From Streptacidiphilus sp. 4-A2 (lineage in GTDB: Bacteria; Actinomycetota; Actinomycetes; Streptomycetales; Streptomycetaceae): 64,000 nt of DNA. The stretch's first letter is position 1, and every line of letters begins with the position of its first letter. A program made the translations under genes and the position numbers. The notes under the pieces were generated by a model, which was not told the origin of the DNA, ran no database searches, and was given only the letters and a program-made list of their open reading frames with translations. The stretch is from the NCBI GenBank assembly GCA_014284505.1, contig JAAFYY010000001.1, positions 1,178,001 to 1,242,000 on the forward strand. The letters are read 5' to 3'. Positions 1 through 12,520 of this stretch are shown here, in pieces.

Positions 1-506
1 GGCCCCAGCCATTCGGCGGTGCGGGCGGCGAAGTGCCCGCCCAGCGGCGCGGGCAGCGGCCAGCGTTCGATCCGGCCGTCCGGACCGGCGACCGAGCCGA
101 CCCAGCGGACCGGTTCGCCGTGCGCGTCCAGCTGTGCCTCGACCCGGGGGTCGCGCAGCGGGCAGATCCAGTCGGGCAGCCCGCCGTAGTTGGTCTCGGC
201 GTGGATGAAGGGGCCGGGCTTGAGGATCACCCGCAGCCCGAGTTCGGCGCAGATCCGCAGGTAGCCGAGGACGTCCCGGTCCGCGCGGGTGGCGCCGGTG
301 AAGTCCGGGGGCGTGTCCGGGTCGGGCTGGTGATGCCGCCAGGGGATGTAGCTGCTGACGATGCCGATGCCGGTGGCGTCGCGCAGGGTCCGCAGCCGGT
401 CCTGCCACACCGTCGGGTCGTCGCGGTAGTACGGGTAGTCGGCGGTGGCGAGCAGGCCGGGGACGCCGTCGGTGTGGAGCACGCCGTCACGGAGCTCGAA
501 GCGCAC
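1..506 (-). CDS. GH35-like beta-galactosidase, N-terminal part (runs off the window)
   Basis: The reading frame opens with GTG at 506-504, preceded by the ribosome site GAGAGGA, and stays open to the window edge, so only about 168 N-terminal residues are present. The order of motifs fits the start of a glycoside hydrolase 35 TIM barrel: an early DG element, a W-x-D-R-L helix, SSYIPWRHHQP where the family usually has a tyrosine/tryptophan-histidine motif, then LRVILKPGPFIHAE and a following YGGLPDW. The catalytic glutamates lie further on and are not visible. It is immediately downstream of the GH1 gene on the same strand, so both are probably one transcript devoted to beta-galactosides or beta-glucosides. 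A GH42-type enzyme is less likely. The family call is inferred from motifs only. Confidence 0.7.
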   Translation of the reverse strand, partial: MRFELRDGVLHTDGVPGLLATADYPYYRDDPTVWQDRLRTLRDATGIGIVSSYIPWRHHQPDPDTPPDFTGATRADRDVLGYLRICAELGLRVILKPGPFIHAETNYGGLPDWICPLRDPRVEAQLDAHGEPVRWVGSVAGPDGRIERWPLPAPLGGHFAARTAEWLG

Positions 507-658
507 GGGGATTCCTCTCGGGAAGGGCGCTGCCCGGGGCCGGGCAGGCAGGAAAACGGTCCTGACGGGGAAACGGTCCTGGCGGGCAGGGGACGGACCG
601 AGCAGGCGGGGAAGCGGACCGGTCGGTTCGGCCGGTCGGTGCTGGGGCTCAGCCGGCC

Positions 659-2142
<1,484 letters not shown>

Positions 2143-2149
2143 TGAGTGA

Positions 2150-2161
2150 GAGAGCGCTCTC
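2150..2161. promoter_or_regulatory. LacI-family operator, GH1 side
   Basis: Perfect 12-bp palindrome GAGAGCGCTCTC, 8 bp from the upstream-most GH1 start codon. The GAGCGCTC core is that of CebR/BglR-type LacI operators in actinomycetes. An identical copy lies at 2321-2332. Binding by the divergent LacI protein is inferred. Confidence 0.75.
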
Positions 2162-2320
2162 CCGGGTGATCCGAGTGTTGCGGGAAATCTCTGCGACCGT
2201 CAAGTAGGCCGAACTTTCGGCCGCTTGCATGCGAGAGATGAAGCCAGGTCACATCCCGGCAACATCCGTGTCTTCGAGTCTTGACATCAAGAAGGGCCGG
2301 GTCCAGGCTCCCATCCAACA

Positions 2321-2332
2321 GAGAGCGCTCTC
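2321..2332. promoter_or_regulatory. LacI-family operator, second identical copy
   Basis: Second GAGAGCGCTCTC palindrome, centred 171 bp from the first. The two copies sit in the divergent promoter region between the GH1 and lacI genes and could support looping or separate control of each promoter. Confidence 0.75.
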
Positions 2333-2412
2333 TGAGCAGCCAGCTCTGTGTTAACCCTTTGTTGCCGGAACGTGATTGACGTGACGGAGATTACCCTGAT
2401 TGACTCCGCGGC

Positions 2413-2436
2413 GGAACCGGTTACGGAACCGGTTCC
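2413..2436. promoter_or_regulatory. Adjacent GGAACCGGTTNC palindromes
   Basis: GGAACCGGTTAC and then GGAACCGGTTCC follow each other without a gap. They are unlike the GAGCGCTC sites but also have the central CG of LacI-family operators. They lie 77 bp upstream of the lacI start codon, so autoregulation or control by a second regulator is plausible. Confidence 0.55.
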
Positions 2437-2512
2437 CGGCAGAGTCGGCAGCCTCGCACCCTTGACACCACCCGACACCACCCGACACCAACTTCCAACG
2501 ACGGAGGCGGAT

Positions 2513-3538
2513 GTGCCGATCACCATCGCGGATGTGGCCACTCATGCCGGGGTGAGCAAGACCACGGTCTCCCGGGTCCTCAACGGCAAGGGCGAGCTCA
2601 ACCCCGCCACCGCGGCCCGGGTCCGCCAGGTCATCGCCGAGCTCGGATATGTGCCCAGCGCGGGGCGGTGGGGCTGGCCCGGGGCCGGACCCAGATCGTC
2701 GGGATGCTGGTCCCCTCGATGACCTGGCCGTGGATCGCCGAAGTCCTCCAGGGCGTGGTGGACGTCGTCGAGTCGGAGGGCTTCGGGCTGCTCCTGTTCA
2801 CCTGCGACCGCGGGGAGGAGTCGCTGCGCCGGTTCGCCCAGCAGGTCTCGGCGAAGTCCTTCGACGGTCTGCTGGTGATCGAGCCCGAGGGCACCCTCGA
2901 CTACATCACCGAACTGCATGCCGCCGGACTGCCGGTCGTCCTCATCGACGACCGCGGCCACCAGCCGCGCTTCCCCCGTCGCCCCCACCGACCGGGCCGG
3001 GGGTGCCTCGGCCGCCCGCCATCTGCTGGACATCGGCCGGCGGCGGCCGCTGGTGGTCACCGGACCCACCGGCTTCGGCTGCGTCCAGGAGCGCCTGGCC
3101 GGCTTCACCGAGGCCTGGGCCGAGTCCGGACCGCCGGTGACGGCCCAGCAGATCGTCCACGGCGACTTCAGTTACGAGGGGGGCAGGCACGCGATCCGGT
3201 CCGTGCTCGACTCCCGCCCGGTTCCGGCACCGGCCGCGACCGCACCCTTCGACTCGGTCTTCGCCCACAACGACCTGTCAGCGGTCGGCGCCCTGGCCGA
3301 ACTGCGTGCCCACGGGCTGCGCGTCCCCGAGGACGTGGCCGTGGTCGGCTTCGACGACGTGCCGCTCGCCTCGCAGTCGGACCCCGCGCTCACCACCGTG
3401 CGGCAGCCGCTGCGGGGAATGGGCGCGGCGGCGGCCCGGCTGCTGCTCGGACAGCTCCGCGGGGAGCCGCGACCCGGCGGCCCCATAGTCCTGCCGACCA
3501 CCCTGGCCGTCCGGGACTCCACCCGCCCCGGCCCCTGA
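2513..3538 (+). CDS. LacI family transcriptional regulator (two frameshifts)
   Basis: DNA-binding repressor with an N-terminal LacI helix-turn-helix (ITIADVATHAGVSKTTVSRV followed by LNGKG) and a C-terminal periplasmic-binding-protein-like sugar sensor ending FDDVPLASQSDPALTTVRQP. The start is GTG at 2513, 3 bases after the purine-rich site ggaggcgg; an upstream in-frame extension lacks family similarity. Frame breaks at about 2662-2665 (G run) and 2973-2977 (C run) interrupt an otherwise continuous protein of about 340 residues, the usual family length. It is divergent from the GH1 gene and upstream of the Opp-type transporter, so it most likely controls both in response to a short glycan. 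The actual inducer cannot be read from sequence. Confidence 0.85.
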
Positions 3539-3853
3539 CCATCCAGTCATCCCGTCCCACTCGCCCCACCCATACCCCTGACCGGCCAGCACCACCCATA
3601 CCAACGCCAAGACCCATAGGACAGAACGACCGCCGGTACCGAGGCGGCAGCGCACCGCGCCGCCGCCCTGCCCAGGCACGCCCCGCGCCACCGCCGCACC
3701 GCCCCGGCACCACCACCCGCACCACCCGCACCACCCGCCTGGCCCGCCCCAGGCCCGCCAGGTCCGGCCCGCCAAGTCCGGCCCGCCCGGCCCCGGCCCG
3801 CCCGGCTCCGTCCTCCCGTTCAGCCCTGTGACCTCTTCCTGAAGTGGGGAACC
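3539..3853. repeat. Intergenic region with pyrimidine-rich tandem repeats
   Basis: No gene is supported between lacI and the binding-protein gene. The stretch is strongly C-rich on the + strand. Short tandem CACCCGCAC units occur near 3712-3738 and CCGGCCCGCC-like units at about 3772-3815. Such strand-biased runs may mark an untranslated leader; no promoter hexamers are clear. Confidence 0.5.
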
Positions 3854-5526
3854 ATGCGTGTGAACCGCACCATCGCCTCCGTGTTCGCGTGCAGCCTGGC
3901 CATAGCCGGACTCGCCGGCTGTAGCGGCAGCAGCTCGACCGGCTCGGGGGGTGGGGGCTCCTCGGCCTCCGCGCTGACCATCGGCATGCCGGACGGACCC
4001 ATGACGGACAACAACAACCCGTACATCACCAGTTCCGCGTCGAACCAGCTGGGCTACCGCTTCATGATCTACGAGCCGGTGGCCATGGTGAACCAGGCCG
4101 AGCCCGCCCAGGCGCCGCAGCCCTGGCTGGCCACCGGCTGGACCTGGGGGAGAACTACCACTCGCTGACGCTGACCGCCCGCACCGGCGTCACCTTCTCC
4201 GACGGCACCCCGATGACCGCCGCCGACATCGCCTACTCCTTCCAGATCATGAAGCAGTACAGCGCGCTGAACACCTACGCGCTGGACATCACCTCGGTGA
4301 CCACCAGCGGAAACACCGTCACCGTCGGCTTCGGCAGCTCGCAGTTCGTGCACCAGGACGACGTGCTGAGCACCCTGGTGGTGCCGAAGCACATCTGGTC
4401 GGCGATGAGCAACCCGACCACGGACACCGTCGCCGACCCGGTCGGCACCGGCCCGTACACGCTGACCTCGTTCACCCCGCAGACCACCACCCTGACCGTG
4501 CGCAAGAGCTACTGGCAGGCGCTGCCCAAGGTCCAGAAGCTGCTCTACACCTCCTACACCGCGAACGACGCCCAGACCACCGCGCTGTCCAGCGGCGCGA
4601 CCCAGTGGAGCTATGTCTTCATCCCGGATGTGCAGTCGGTGTTCGAGAGCAAGGACCCGAGCCACTTCAAGATCTGGTTCCCGCCCACACTCAGCGCCGA
4701 CGGCCTGTGGATCAACACCACGGTCGCGCCGTTCAACAATGTCGCGCTGCGCCGGGCCATGGCGATGGTGATCGATCGCGGCGCCATCTTCACCCAGGGC
4801 GAGTCGGGCTACTTCAAGCCGGAGATCACCAGCGTCACCGGCCTGCCCACCCGGCCGGGAACAGCTTCATCACCCCGCGTTCCAGGGCCAGAATGCCGCC
4901 GTGAACGTGGCAGGGGCCAAGGCACTGCTGACCTCGGCCGGCTTCAGCTTCTCCGGCAGCACCCTGAAGGACCCAGCGGCAAGCCGGTCACCATCACCCT
5001 GAGCGACCCGGCCGGCTGGTCGGACTACCAGACCGACCTGTCCATCATCTCCGACAACTTCGCCCAGATCGGCATCACCGCGACCATCGAGAAGGCCGAC
5101 CAGAACGCCTGGACCACTGCCTTCGCCGCGGGCGACTTCCAGGGCTCGATGCACTGGAGCAACGGCGGAGCCACCCCCTACGACATGTACGAGAACATCA
5201 TGGACGGCGCCGATCTGGAGCCGGTCGGCAACTCCAAGGCGGTCGGCAACTACGGGCGCTTCAACGACCCGGCCGCCACCGCCGCGCTCAGCTCCTACGC
5301 CAACGCGGCCACCGCCACCGCGCGGCAGACGGCGCTGAACACCCTGGAGCAGATCATGTCGACCGAGGTCCCGATGATCCCGACCTCCGCGGGCAACGTC
5401 GGGGCCGAGTACTCCACCCGGGACTGGCAGGGCTGGCCCAGCGACGCGAACCCCTACGCCGGCATTCAGCCGACCGTCCAGGACGCGCTCGAGGTCGTCC
5501 TGCACCTCACCCCCGCCGCCAAGTAA
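3854..5526 (+). CDS. ABC transporter substrate-binding lipoprotein, family 5 (Opp/Dpp type)
   Basis: Extracytoplasmic lipoprotein that captures substrate for the transporter encoded downstream. The first 24 residues form a lipoprotein signal with lipobox LAGC, followed by a Ser/Gly linker. The body shows SBP_bac_5 landmarks: [18 protein letters not shown], then [10 protein letters not shown], and a late [15 protein letters not shown]. Frame breaks occur at about 4144-4148 (G run) and at three places near 4857, 4876 and 4972. The last three cancel out, so a stretch of scrambled residues appears inside an apparently open frame; correct reading there gives [20 protein letters not shown]. Length of about 555 residues is normal. 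The neighbouring hydrolases and LacI suggest an oligosaccharide ligand rather than a peptide; that is inference. Confidence 0.85.
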
Positions 5527-5623
5527 CCGTCGGCCGGCAACTCCCCGGCCCGCCCGGTCCCGCCCCCGGACCGGCGTGCCCGCGCACCAGATCCGCCACC
5601 GCCACACGATGGGATACCCGGGA

Positions 5624-6749
<1,126 letters not shown>

Positions 6750-6753
<4 letters not shown>

Positions 6754-7729
6754 AGTACTTCCTCCAGCGGCTCGCCTTCTACGTGTTCACCGCCTGGGCG
6801 GCGATCACCCTCAACTTCTTCGTCCCCGGCTGATCCCCGGGGACCCGGTCTCGGCGCTGATCAGCCGCAGCCAGGGGCAGATCAGCACCCAGGCGGTGCA
6901 GTCGCTGTACGTGCTGTTCGGGCTGAACAAGCACGAGAGCCTGCTCAACCAGTACGGCGACTACTGGTCCCAGCTGGCGCACGGCGATCTGGGCATCTCC
7001 TTCTCCAACTTCCCGACTCCGGTGACCACCATCCTGGAGCAGAGCCTGCCGTGGACCATCGCGCTGGCCGGCTGCGCGACGATCATCAGCTTCACCGTGG
7101 GCACCCTGCTGGGGGTGGTGGCCGGCTGGCGGCGCGGCTCCCGGCTGGACTTCCTGCTGCCGGTGACCACCTTCGTCTCCTCCATCCCGGCGTTCTGGCT
7201 GGGCATTCTGGCGGTCGCGGTGATCCTCGCGCTCGGCTGGAACGTGCCGGTCTCCGAGGGCTACGACCCGGGGGTCGTGCCCGGCTGGAACCTCCAGTTC
7301 ATCGGCAACGCCATCGACCACAGCTGGCTGCCGCTGTGCATGCTGGTGGCCACCTCTGTCAGCGGCTGGATCCTGAGCATGCGCAACATGATGGTGACCG
7401 TCGGCTCCGAGGACTACATCACCGTCGCCCAGGCCAAGGGCCTGTCGGAGCGCCGGGTGATGTTCGGCTACGCGGCCCGCAACGCGCTGCTCCCGAATGT
7501 CTCCGGCCTGTCGCTGGCGCTCGGCCAGATCATCGGCTCGACCATCCTGGTGGAGATCGTCTTCTCCTACCCCGGGGTCGGCTTCGAGATGCTCCAGGCC
7601 GTCGGCGGCACCGACTACCCGCTGATGCAGGGCATCTTCCTGGTGATCACCCTGGCGGTGCTGCTGGCCAACCTGCTGGCCGACATCGCCTATCTGATCC
7701 TCGACCCGCGCACCCGCAAGGAGGGCTGA
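6750..7729 (+). CDS. ABC transporter permease, OppB/DppB-like
   Basis: First membrane subunit of the importer. The GTG start overlaps the preceding stop. The N-terminus ([20 protein letters not shown] then [18 protein letters not shown]) is the classic DppB beginning, but the frame breaks at about 6823-6826, where a C appears to be missing. Downstream the protein is intact, with several hydrophobic segments and the binding-protein-dependent transport loop near [19 protein letters not shown], which contacts an ATPase. About 326 residues, normal for the family. It ends 3 bases before the second permease. Confidence 0.85.
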
Positions 7730-7732
7730 GCG

Positions 7733-8876
7733 ATGACCACAGCGGCACAGGGCGCAGACCCGCTCGCCCCGCGCGAGCCGGCCGCCATCCTCCCCGCCCG
7801 GTGGCGGCGCCCGGCCGGCGGCGGCTGCGGTTCCTCAGCAACGGCAAGGTGGCCACCGGCATCGGGCTGCTGGGCTTCTTCCTGCTGATCGCGGTCATCG
7901 GCTCGTGGATCGCCCCCTACAACCCCTCGGCGCGCAGCAACACACTGCTCCAGGCCCCTCCGCCAAGCACTGGTTCGGGACCACCCACCTGGGCCAGGAC
8001 CTGCTCAGCCAGGTACTGGTGGGCACCAGCAGCGTGATGTACGTCGGGCTGCTGGCCGGGGTGGTGGCGACCGTGCTGGCGGTGCTGATCGGGGTGAGCT
8101 CCGGGTATCTCAGCGGGCTGTCGGCCGAGTCGCTGTCGGCGGTGTCGAATGTCTTCCTGGTGATCCCGGCACTGCTGCTGATCATCATCATCACCTCCAG
8201 CATGCCTGCCGCCGACAGCGGCGACACCCTGGTGGCGCTGGTCATCGGGCTCACCTCCTGGGCGTGGAACGCCCGGGTGCTGCGCGCGCAGACGCTGTCG
8301 CTGCGGCGCCGGGACTTCATCGAGGCGTCCCGGGCGACCGGCGAGTCGACCTGGCGGATCATCCTCTTCGAGCTGCTGCCCAATCTGAGCGCGGTGATCG
8401 TCTCCGGCTTCATCGGCACCGTGGTCTACGCGATCATGACCGAGATCACTCTGGCCTTCATCGGGGTGCCCGGGATCTCCGCCTGGAACTGGGGCACCAT
8501 CCTCTACTGGGCGCAGAGCGAGCAGGCGCTGGCCCAGGGGGCCTGGTGGTGGTTCGTCCCGGCCGGGCTGGCGATCGCGCTGCTGGGCACCTCGCTGGCG
8601 CTGATCAACTTCGGTATCGACGAGTTCGTGAATCCGCGGCTGCGCAACAACGACGGCAGCACCCGCAGGCTCAGGGGCCCGGACGGCCGCCCGGTGCGGA
8701 TGCGGGTCGGTTTCACCCCGGTGGTGTTCCGGCAGAGCGAGGAACCGGACCGCACGGACGGTTCGGTTCAGGACGGTTCGGTTCAGGCCGGCTCGGTTCA
8801 GACCGAGGATCCGGTTCAGGCCGAGGATCCGGCGAAGGCCGACGGTCCGGCGACGAGCGAGGAGGGGAACCGGTGA
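7733..8876 (+). CDS. ABC transporter permease, OppC/DppC-like (two frameshifts)
   Basis: Second membrane subunit. After a variable N-terminus, a first membrane segment (GIGLLGFFLLIAVIGSW), the conserved HWFGTTHLGQDLLSQ and a coupling loop (RRRDFIEASRATGES) identify an OppC/DppC permease. Frame breaks lie at about 7796-7800 and 7954-7957, both in C runs. The C-terminus is extended beyond the last membrane segment by about 70 residues that end in an Asp/Gly/Ser/Val/Gln repeat (see 8758-8822), unusual for the family. It overlaps the downstream ATPase gene by GTGA. Confidence 0.82.
8758..8822 (+). repeat. In-frame minisatellite in the OppC-like C-terminus
   Basis: About 15-bp units of the form GACGGTTCGGTTCAG repeat and then decay into a related gaggatccggttcag unit, encoding DGSVQ-DGSVQ-AGSVQ-TEDPVQ-AEDP. 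The units keep the frame and lie in the hydrophilic tail after the membrane domain. Confidence 0.8.
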
Positions 8877-9880
8877 GCGGCAACCAGCCGGTACTGGAGA
8901 TCAGGAACCTCTGCGTGGACTACGGCCTGGGCGACCAGGCGGTGCGCGCGGTGCGGGACGTCAGTCTGACCCTGCACCGGGGCGAGGTGCTGGGCCTGGC
9001 CGGGGAGAGCGGCAGCGGCAAGTCGACGCTGGCCTACGGGCTGACCCGGCTGCTGCCGCCGCCGGGGGTGGTCAGCGGCGGTGAGGTGATCTACCACCCG
9101 CGCGAGGGCGCGCCGATGGACGTGCTGCGGCTGTCCGACGCCGGGCTGCGGAAGTTCCGCTGGGCCGAGACCTCGATCGTCTTCCAGGGCGCGATGAACT
9201 CGCTGAACCCGGTCTACAAGGTGTCCACCCAGCTGATGGACGTGCTGGCAGCGCACCGGCCGTCGATGTCCAGGGCGGACCGGCTGGCCCGGGCCCGGGA
9301 GCTGCTGGCCCTGGTCGGCATCGCCGCGGACCGGATGGACAGCTATCCGCACCAGCTCTCGGGCGGTATGCGGCAGCGGGTGATGATCGGGATGGCGCTG
9401 GCGCTGGATCCGCAACTGGTGATCATGGACGAACCCACCACCGCGCTGGACGTGGTGATGCAGCGTCAGATCCTGCGCCAGCTGGTCGGCTTGCGTGAGC
9501 GCCTGGGCTTCTCGGTGCTGTTCATCACGCACGACCTGTCGCTGCTGGTCGAGTTCTCGGACCGGATCGCCATCATGTACGGCGGCCGGATCGTGGAGCA
9601 GGCCCCGGCGGAGCGGCTCTACCGCGATCCGCTGCACCCCTACAGCGACGGCCTGCTGCACGCGTTCCCGCCGCTGCGCGGGGAGCGCCGGGAGCTGACC
9701 GGCATCCCCGGCTCGCCGCCGGATCTGCGCGCCATGCCCAGCGGCTGCGCCTTCCATCCGCGCTGCCCGAAGGCCATGGACGCCTGCCGGACGCAGCTGC
9801 CCCGGCTGGGCCGTCCGGCGCTCCTGCCGGAGTCCGACGCGGACCGGACGGTCGCCTGCGTACTGCACCCGACCGGCTGA
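8873..9880 (+). CDS. ABC transporter ATP-binding protein, OppD/DppD-like
   Basis: Second ATPase of the importer, uninterrupted. GTG 8873 follows the ribosome site GAGGAGGGG. It shows Walker [10 protein letters not shown], a Q-loop in [13 protein letters not shown], signature LSGGMRQR, Walker [13 protein letters not shown], the H-loop FITHDLSLL, and the oligo_HPY C-terminal cysteine motif [15 protein letters not shown]. The 335-residue length is typical. With the two permeases, the F-type ATPase and the lipoprotein it completes a five-component transporter; a strong terminator follows. Confidence 0.9.
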   Translation: MSGNQPVLEIRNLCVDYGLGDQAVRAVRDVSLTLHRGEVLGLAGESGSGKSTLAYGLTRLLPPPGVVSGGEVIYHPREGAPMDVLRLSDAGLRKFRWAETSIVFQGAMNSLNPVYKVSTQLMDVLAAHRPSMSRADRLARARELLALVGIAADRMDSYPHQLSGGMRQRVMIGMALALDPQLVIMDEPTTALDVVMQRQILRQLVGLRERLGFSVLFITHDLSLLVEFSDRIAIMYGGRIVEQAPAERLYRDPLHPYSDGLLHAFPPLRGERRELTGIPGSPPDLRAMPSGCAFHPRCPKAMDACRTQLPRLGRPALLPESDADRTVACVLHPTG

Positions 9881-9927
9881 CGATCCGAGCCGCCGAAGGT
9901 CCGAACCGCTGAACGCCCGAACCACCG

Positions 9928-9964
9928 AACGCGGCCCCGCCGAACACTCCGGCGGGGCCGCGTT
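9928..9964 (+). terminator. Intrinsic terminator after the transporter operon
   Basis: Perfect 14-bp stem (AACGCGGCCCCGCC with its complement at 9951-9964), 9-nt loop, then TTCTTCAT. It also faces the convergent ohr gene. Confidence 0.85.
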
Positions 9965-9989
9965 CTTCATCTCCGGACCGGCCGGTCGG

Positions 9990-10376
<387 letters not shown>

Positions 10377-10438
10377 GGTGAGGCCCTTCGTTCTCGGTCC
10401 GCTGCGGTCGGCTCGCGGGTACCCCTCCACATTAGCAG

Positions 10439-10468
10439 CACACAACTGAATTGTGCACAACTAAATAG
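10439..10468. promoter_or_regulatory. OhrR-type operator in the ohr-ohrR promoter
   Basis: An AT-rich island contains CACAACTGAATTGTG followed by the perfect palindrome TTGTGCACAA and a second CACAACTAAAT, giving overlapping inverted and direct repeats. OhrR operators in other bacteria have TACAATT-like arms. The position, 12-40 bp before the ohrR start, fits autorepression and ohr repression. Confidence 0.65.
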
Positions 10469-10480
10469 TATGCTGGAGCC

Positions 10481-10972
10481 ATGACGACGACGACCGCCGA
10501 ACCGGACGACCTGCTCCGACTGGAGCACCAGGTCTGCTTCGCACTGAACAGCGCCTCCCGCGCCTTCGGCGGGGTCTACCGCGAGGCCCTGCGCGATCTG
10601 GACCTCACCTACCCGCAGTACCTGGCCATGCTCACGCTCTGGGAGCACGGCGAACTGCCGGTCAAGCGGATGGGTGAGCTGCTGCGGCTGGACTCGGGCA
10701 CGCTCTCGCCGCTGCTCAAGCGGCTGGAGGCGGCCGGCGTGGTGCAGCGCACCCGCAGTGCGACGGACGAGCGCTCGGTCATGGTGCGGCCCACCGCCAC
10801 CGGAGCCGCGCTGCGCGAGCGCGCCGCGCGGGTGCCGCTGCGGATCGCGGAGGCCACCGGCCTGGACCCGGTGGAGCTGCGCGCACTGCACGGAATGCTG
10901 ACGCGGCTGACCGAACGCCTGGACGCCGCGGGCGACGTCCGCGAGCGGCCCGCGGCCGCCGAGCCCAAATGA
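10481..10972 (+). CDS. ohrR: MarR family organic peroxide sensor OhrR
   Basis: Repressor that senses organic peroxides through a reactive cysteine. The LEHQVCFALNSASRAF segment places Cys at residue 19, matching the OhrR sensing cysteine in the motif CFALY/N. The winged helix spans about residues 48-110 (MGELLRLDSGTLSPLLKRLE followed by a DERS wing turn). The 163-residue frame is intact. Only one other cysteine is absent from the C-terminal half, so it is probably of the one-cysteine type that needs an external thiol. Divergent ohr and the shared operator indicate the regulatory target. Confidence 0.9.
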   Translation: MTTTTAEPDDLLRLEHQVCFALNSASRAFGGVYREALRDLDLTYPQYLAMLTLWEHGELPVKRMGELLRLDSGTLSPLLKRLEAAGVVQRTRSATDERSVMVRPTATGAALRERAARVPLRIAEATGLDPVELRALHGMLTRLTERLDAAGDVRERPAAAEPK

Positions 10973-11049
10973 TCAAACGGGGGATGCCCCGCCGTGTCAG
11001 ACTGTGCCTGAATTCGTCCCCTGAATTCGCCTGACACAGGAGGTACCCC

Positions 11050-11278
11050 ATGGCCGATGACTCAGCCGACACAGCTACCGGGAACGCGGCAGCCCGAGGC
11101 TTCGGAACACCAGAGCCCCGAGGACGATCTGAAGCGCAAGTTCCGCGAGGCCCTGGCCCGCAAGCGCGGCCCGCAGGCCGACGCCGGCGCAGCCGCGGGC
11201 ACCGGGGACCAGGTGAAGATCCACGGCACCCACGGCAAGTCGGGCGGCCAGCGCGACTTCCGCCGCAAGAGCGGCTGA
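11050..11278 (+). CDS. DUF5302 family small protein
   Basis: Small hydrophilic protein of unknown function. The second half has the family core [15 protein letters not shown] and a C-terminal [18 protein letters not shown] strong ribosome site AGGAGG at 11038-11043 is 6 bases from ATG 11050, but that frame must lose one base around 11090-11100 to join the conserved core. The intact alternative begins at ATG 11057, only 7 bases later, but is badly spaced from the ribosome site. I therefore prefer 11050 with a frameshift. Upstream is an imperfect inverted repeat (GTGTCAG at 10994, CTGACAC at 11031). Confidence 0.7.
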
Positions 11279-11324
11279 CCCAGCCGCGCCCGGCCGCCGC
11301 CGGCCGCTCAGCAGACCCTCCGGG

Positions 11325-12520
11325 TCAGCTGTCGAAGTCGACGGCGGCCTGCTCCGACAGCACCTCGGTCTGACAGGTGAGCACATAACCGGCCGACACC
11401 TCGGCCTTCTCCAGCGCGTAGTTGCGCCGCATCCGCACCTCGCCGTCGACCACCAGCGCCCGGCAGGTGCCGCAGACCCCGCCCTTGCAGGCGAACGGCA
11501 GGTCGGGGCGGACCCGCTGCGCGCCTTCGAGCACCGTGGTTCCGCGCGGCAGCGCCAGCGCGGTCTCCCGCCCGTCCAGCCGCACCGTCAACCGGCTGGA
11601 GGGGCCCACCGGTACCGCGTCCGGGTGGTGCAGCACCGGCGCGGCGGCGGCCTCGTCGTCGTCCGCGTAGAACAGCTCCCGGTGCACCCGCTGCTCGGAC
11701 ACCCCGGCCGCCGCCAGCGCGGCGCGGGCGTCCTCGACCATGCCCAGCGGCCCGCACAGCCACCAGCCGTCGACGTCGTCGACGTCCACCAGCGCGGCGA
11801 CCAGCGCGGTCAGCCGCTCGCGGTCCAGCCTTCCGCTGAACAGCTCGGCCTCGCGCGGCTCCCGGGAGAGCACATGGACCAGCTGGAAGCGGTCCAGATG
11901 GGCATCCTTGAGGTCGGCCAGGGCGTCCGCGAACATCACCGTGTCGCTGCGCCGGTTGCCGTAGAACAGGGTGACCCTGGCCTGCGGGTCGGCCAGCGCC
12001 GATGCGGCGATCGACAGCACCGGGGTGATCCCGGAACCGGCGGCGACCAGCGCGTGGTGCGCCGGACGGCTGAGGTCCGGGGTGAAGTTGCCGAGCGGCG
12101 GCAGCACCTCGACGGTGTCGCCGACCTGGAGCTCGCCCAGCAGCCAGCCGGAGAACAGCCCGCCGGGGACCTCACGCACGCCGATCCGCAGCGGCCCGCC
12201 GGCCGGCGCGCACAGCGAGTACGAGCGCCGCTCGTCCCGACCGTCGACCATCCGGCGCAGGGTCAGCGACTGTCCGGCGCGGAAGGCGAACTCCTCGGCC
12301 AGTTCGTCGGGCACGGCGAAGGTGATGGCGGCGGCGTCGGCGCACAGCCGTTCCACGGCGCAGACCCGCAGCGAGTGCCAGCGCGGCGCCGGCCGCCGGG
12401 GCGGCACAGCGGCCACGGACCCGGCGGTCTGCGTCACAGCGGCCTGCGCCGTCGCAGTCTCCGCCGTCGCGGCCTCGGTCGTCGCGGCCTCGGTCGGGAG
12501 GGGGCAGTGGGGCCGGGCAT
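11325..12520 (-). CDS. paaE: Phenylacetyl-CoA epoxidase reductase subunit PaaE
   Basis: Flavin reductase that passes electrons from NAD(P)H to the PaaA di-iron centre. Domains in order: FAD-binding barrel (motif RRSYSLCAP), NAD(P)-binding domain (LVAAGSGITPVLSIA), and a C-terminal plant-type 2Fe-2S ferredoxin with CKGGVCGTC and a fourth cysteine in VLTCQTE. The frame from GTG 12437 is intact. Inserting one C in the run near 12500 extends it to ATG 12520, which overlaps the paaD stop as TGATG and adds an Ala/Thr-rich leader; I choose this start because of the coupling. It is the last gene of the paa operon. Confidence 0.9.
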
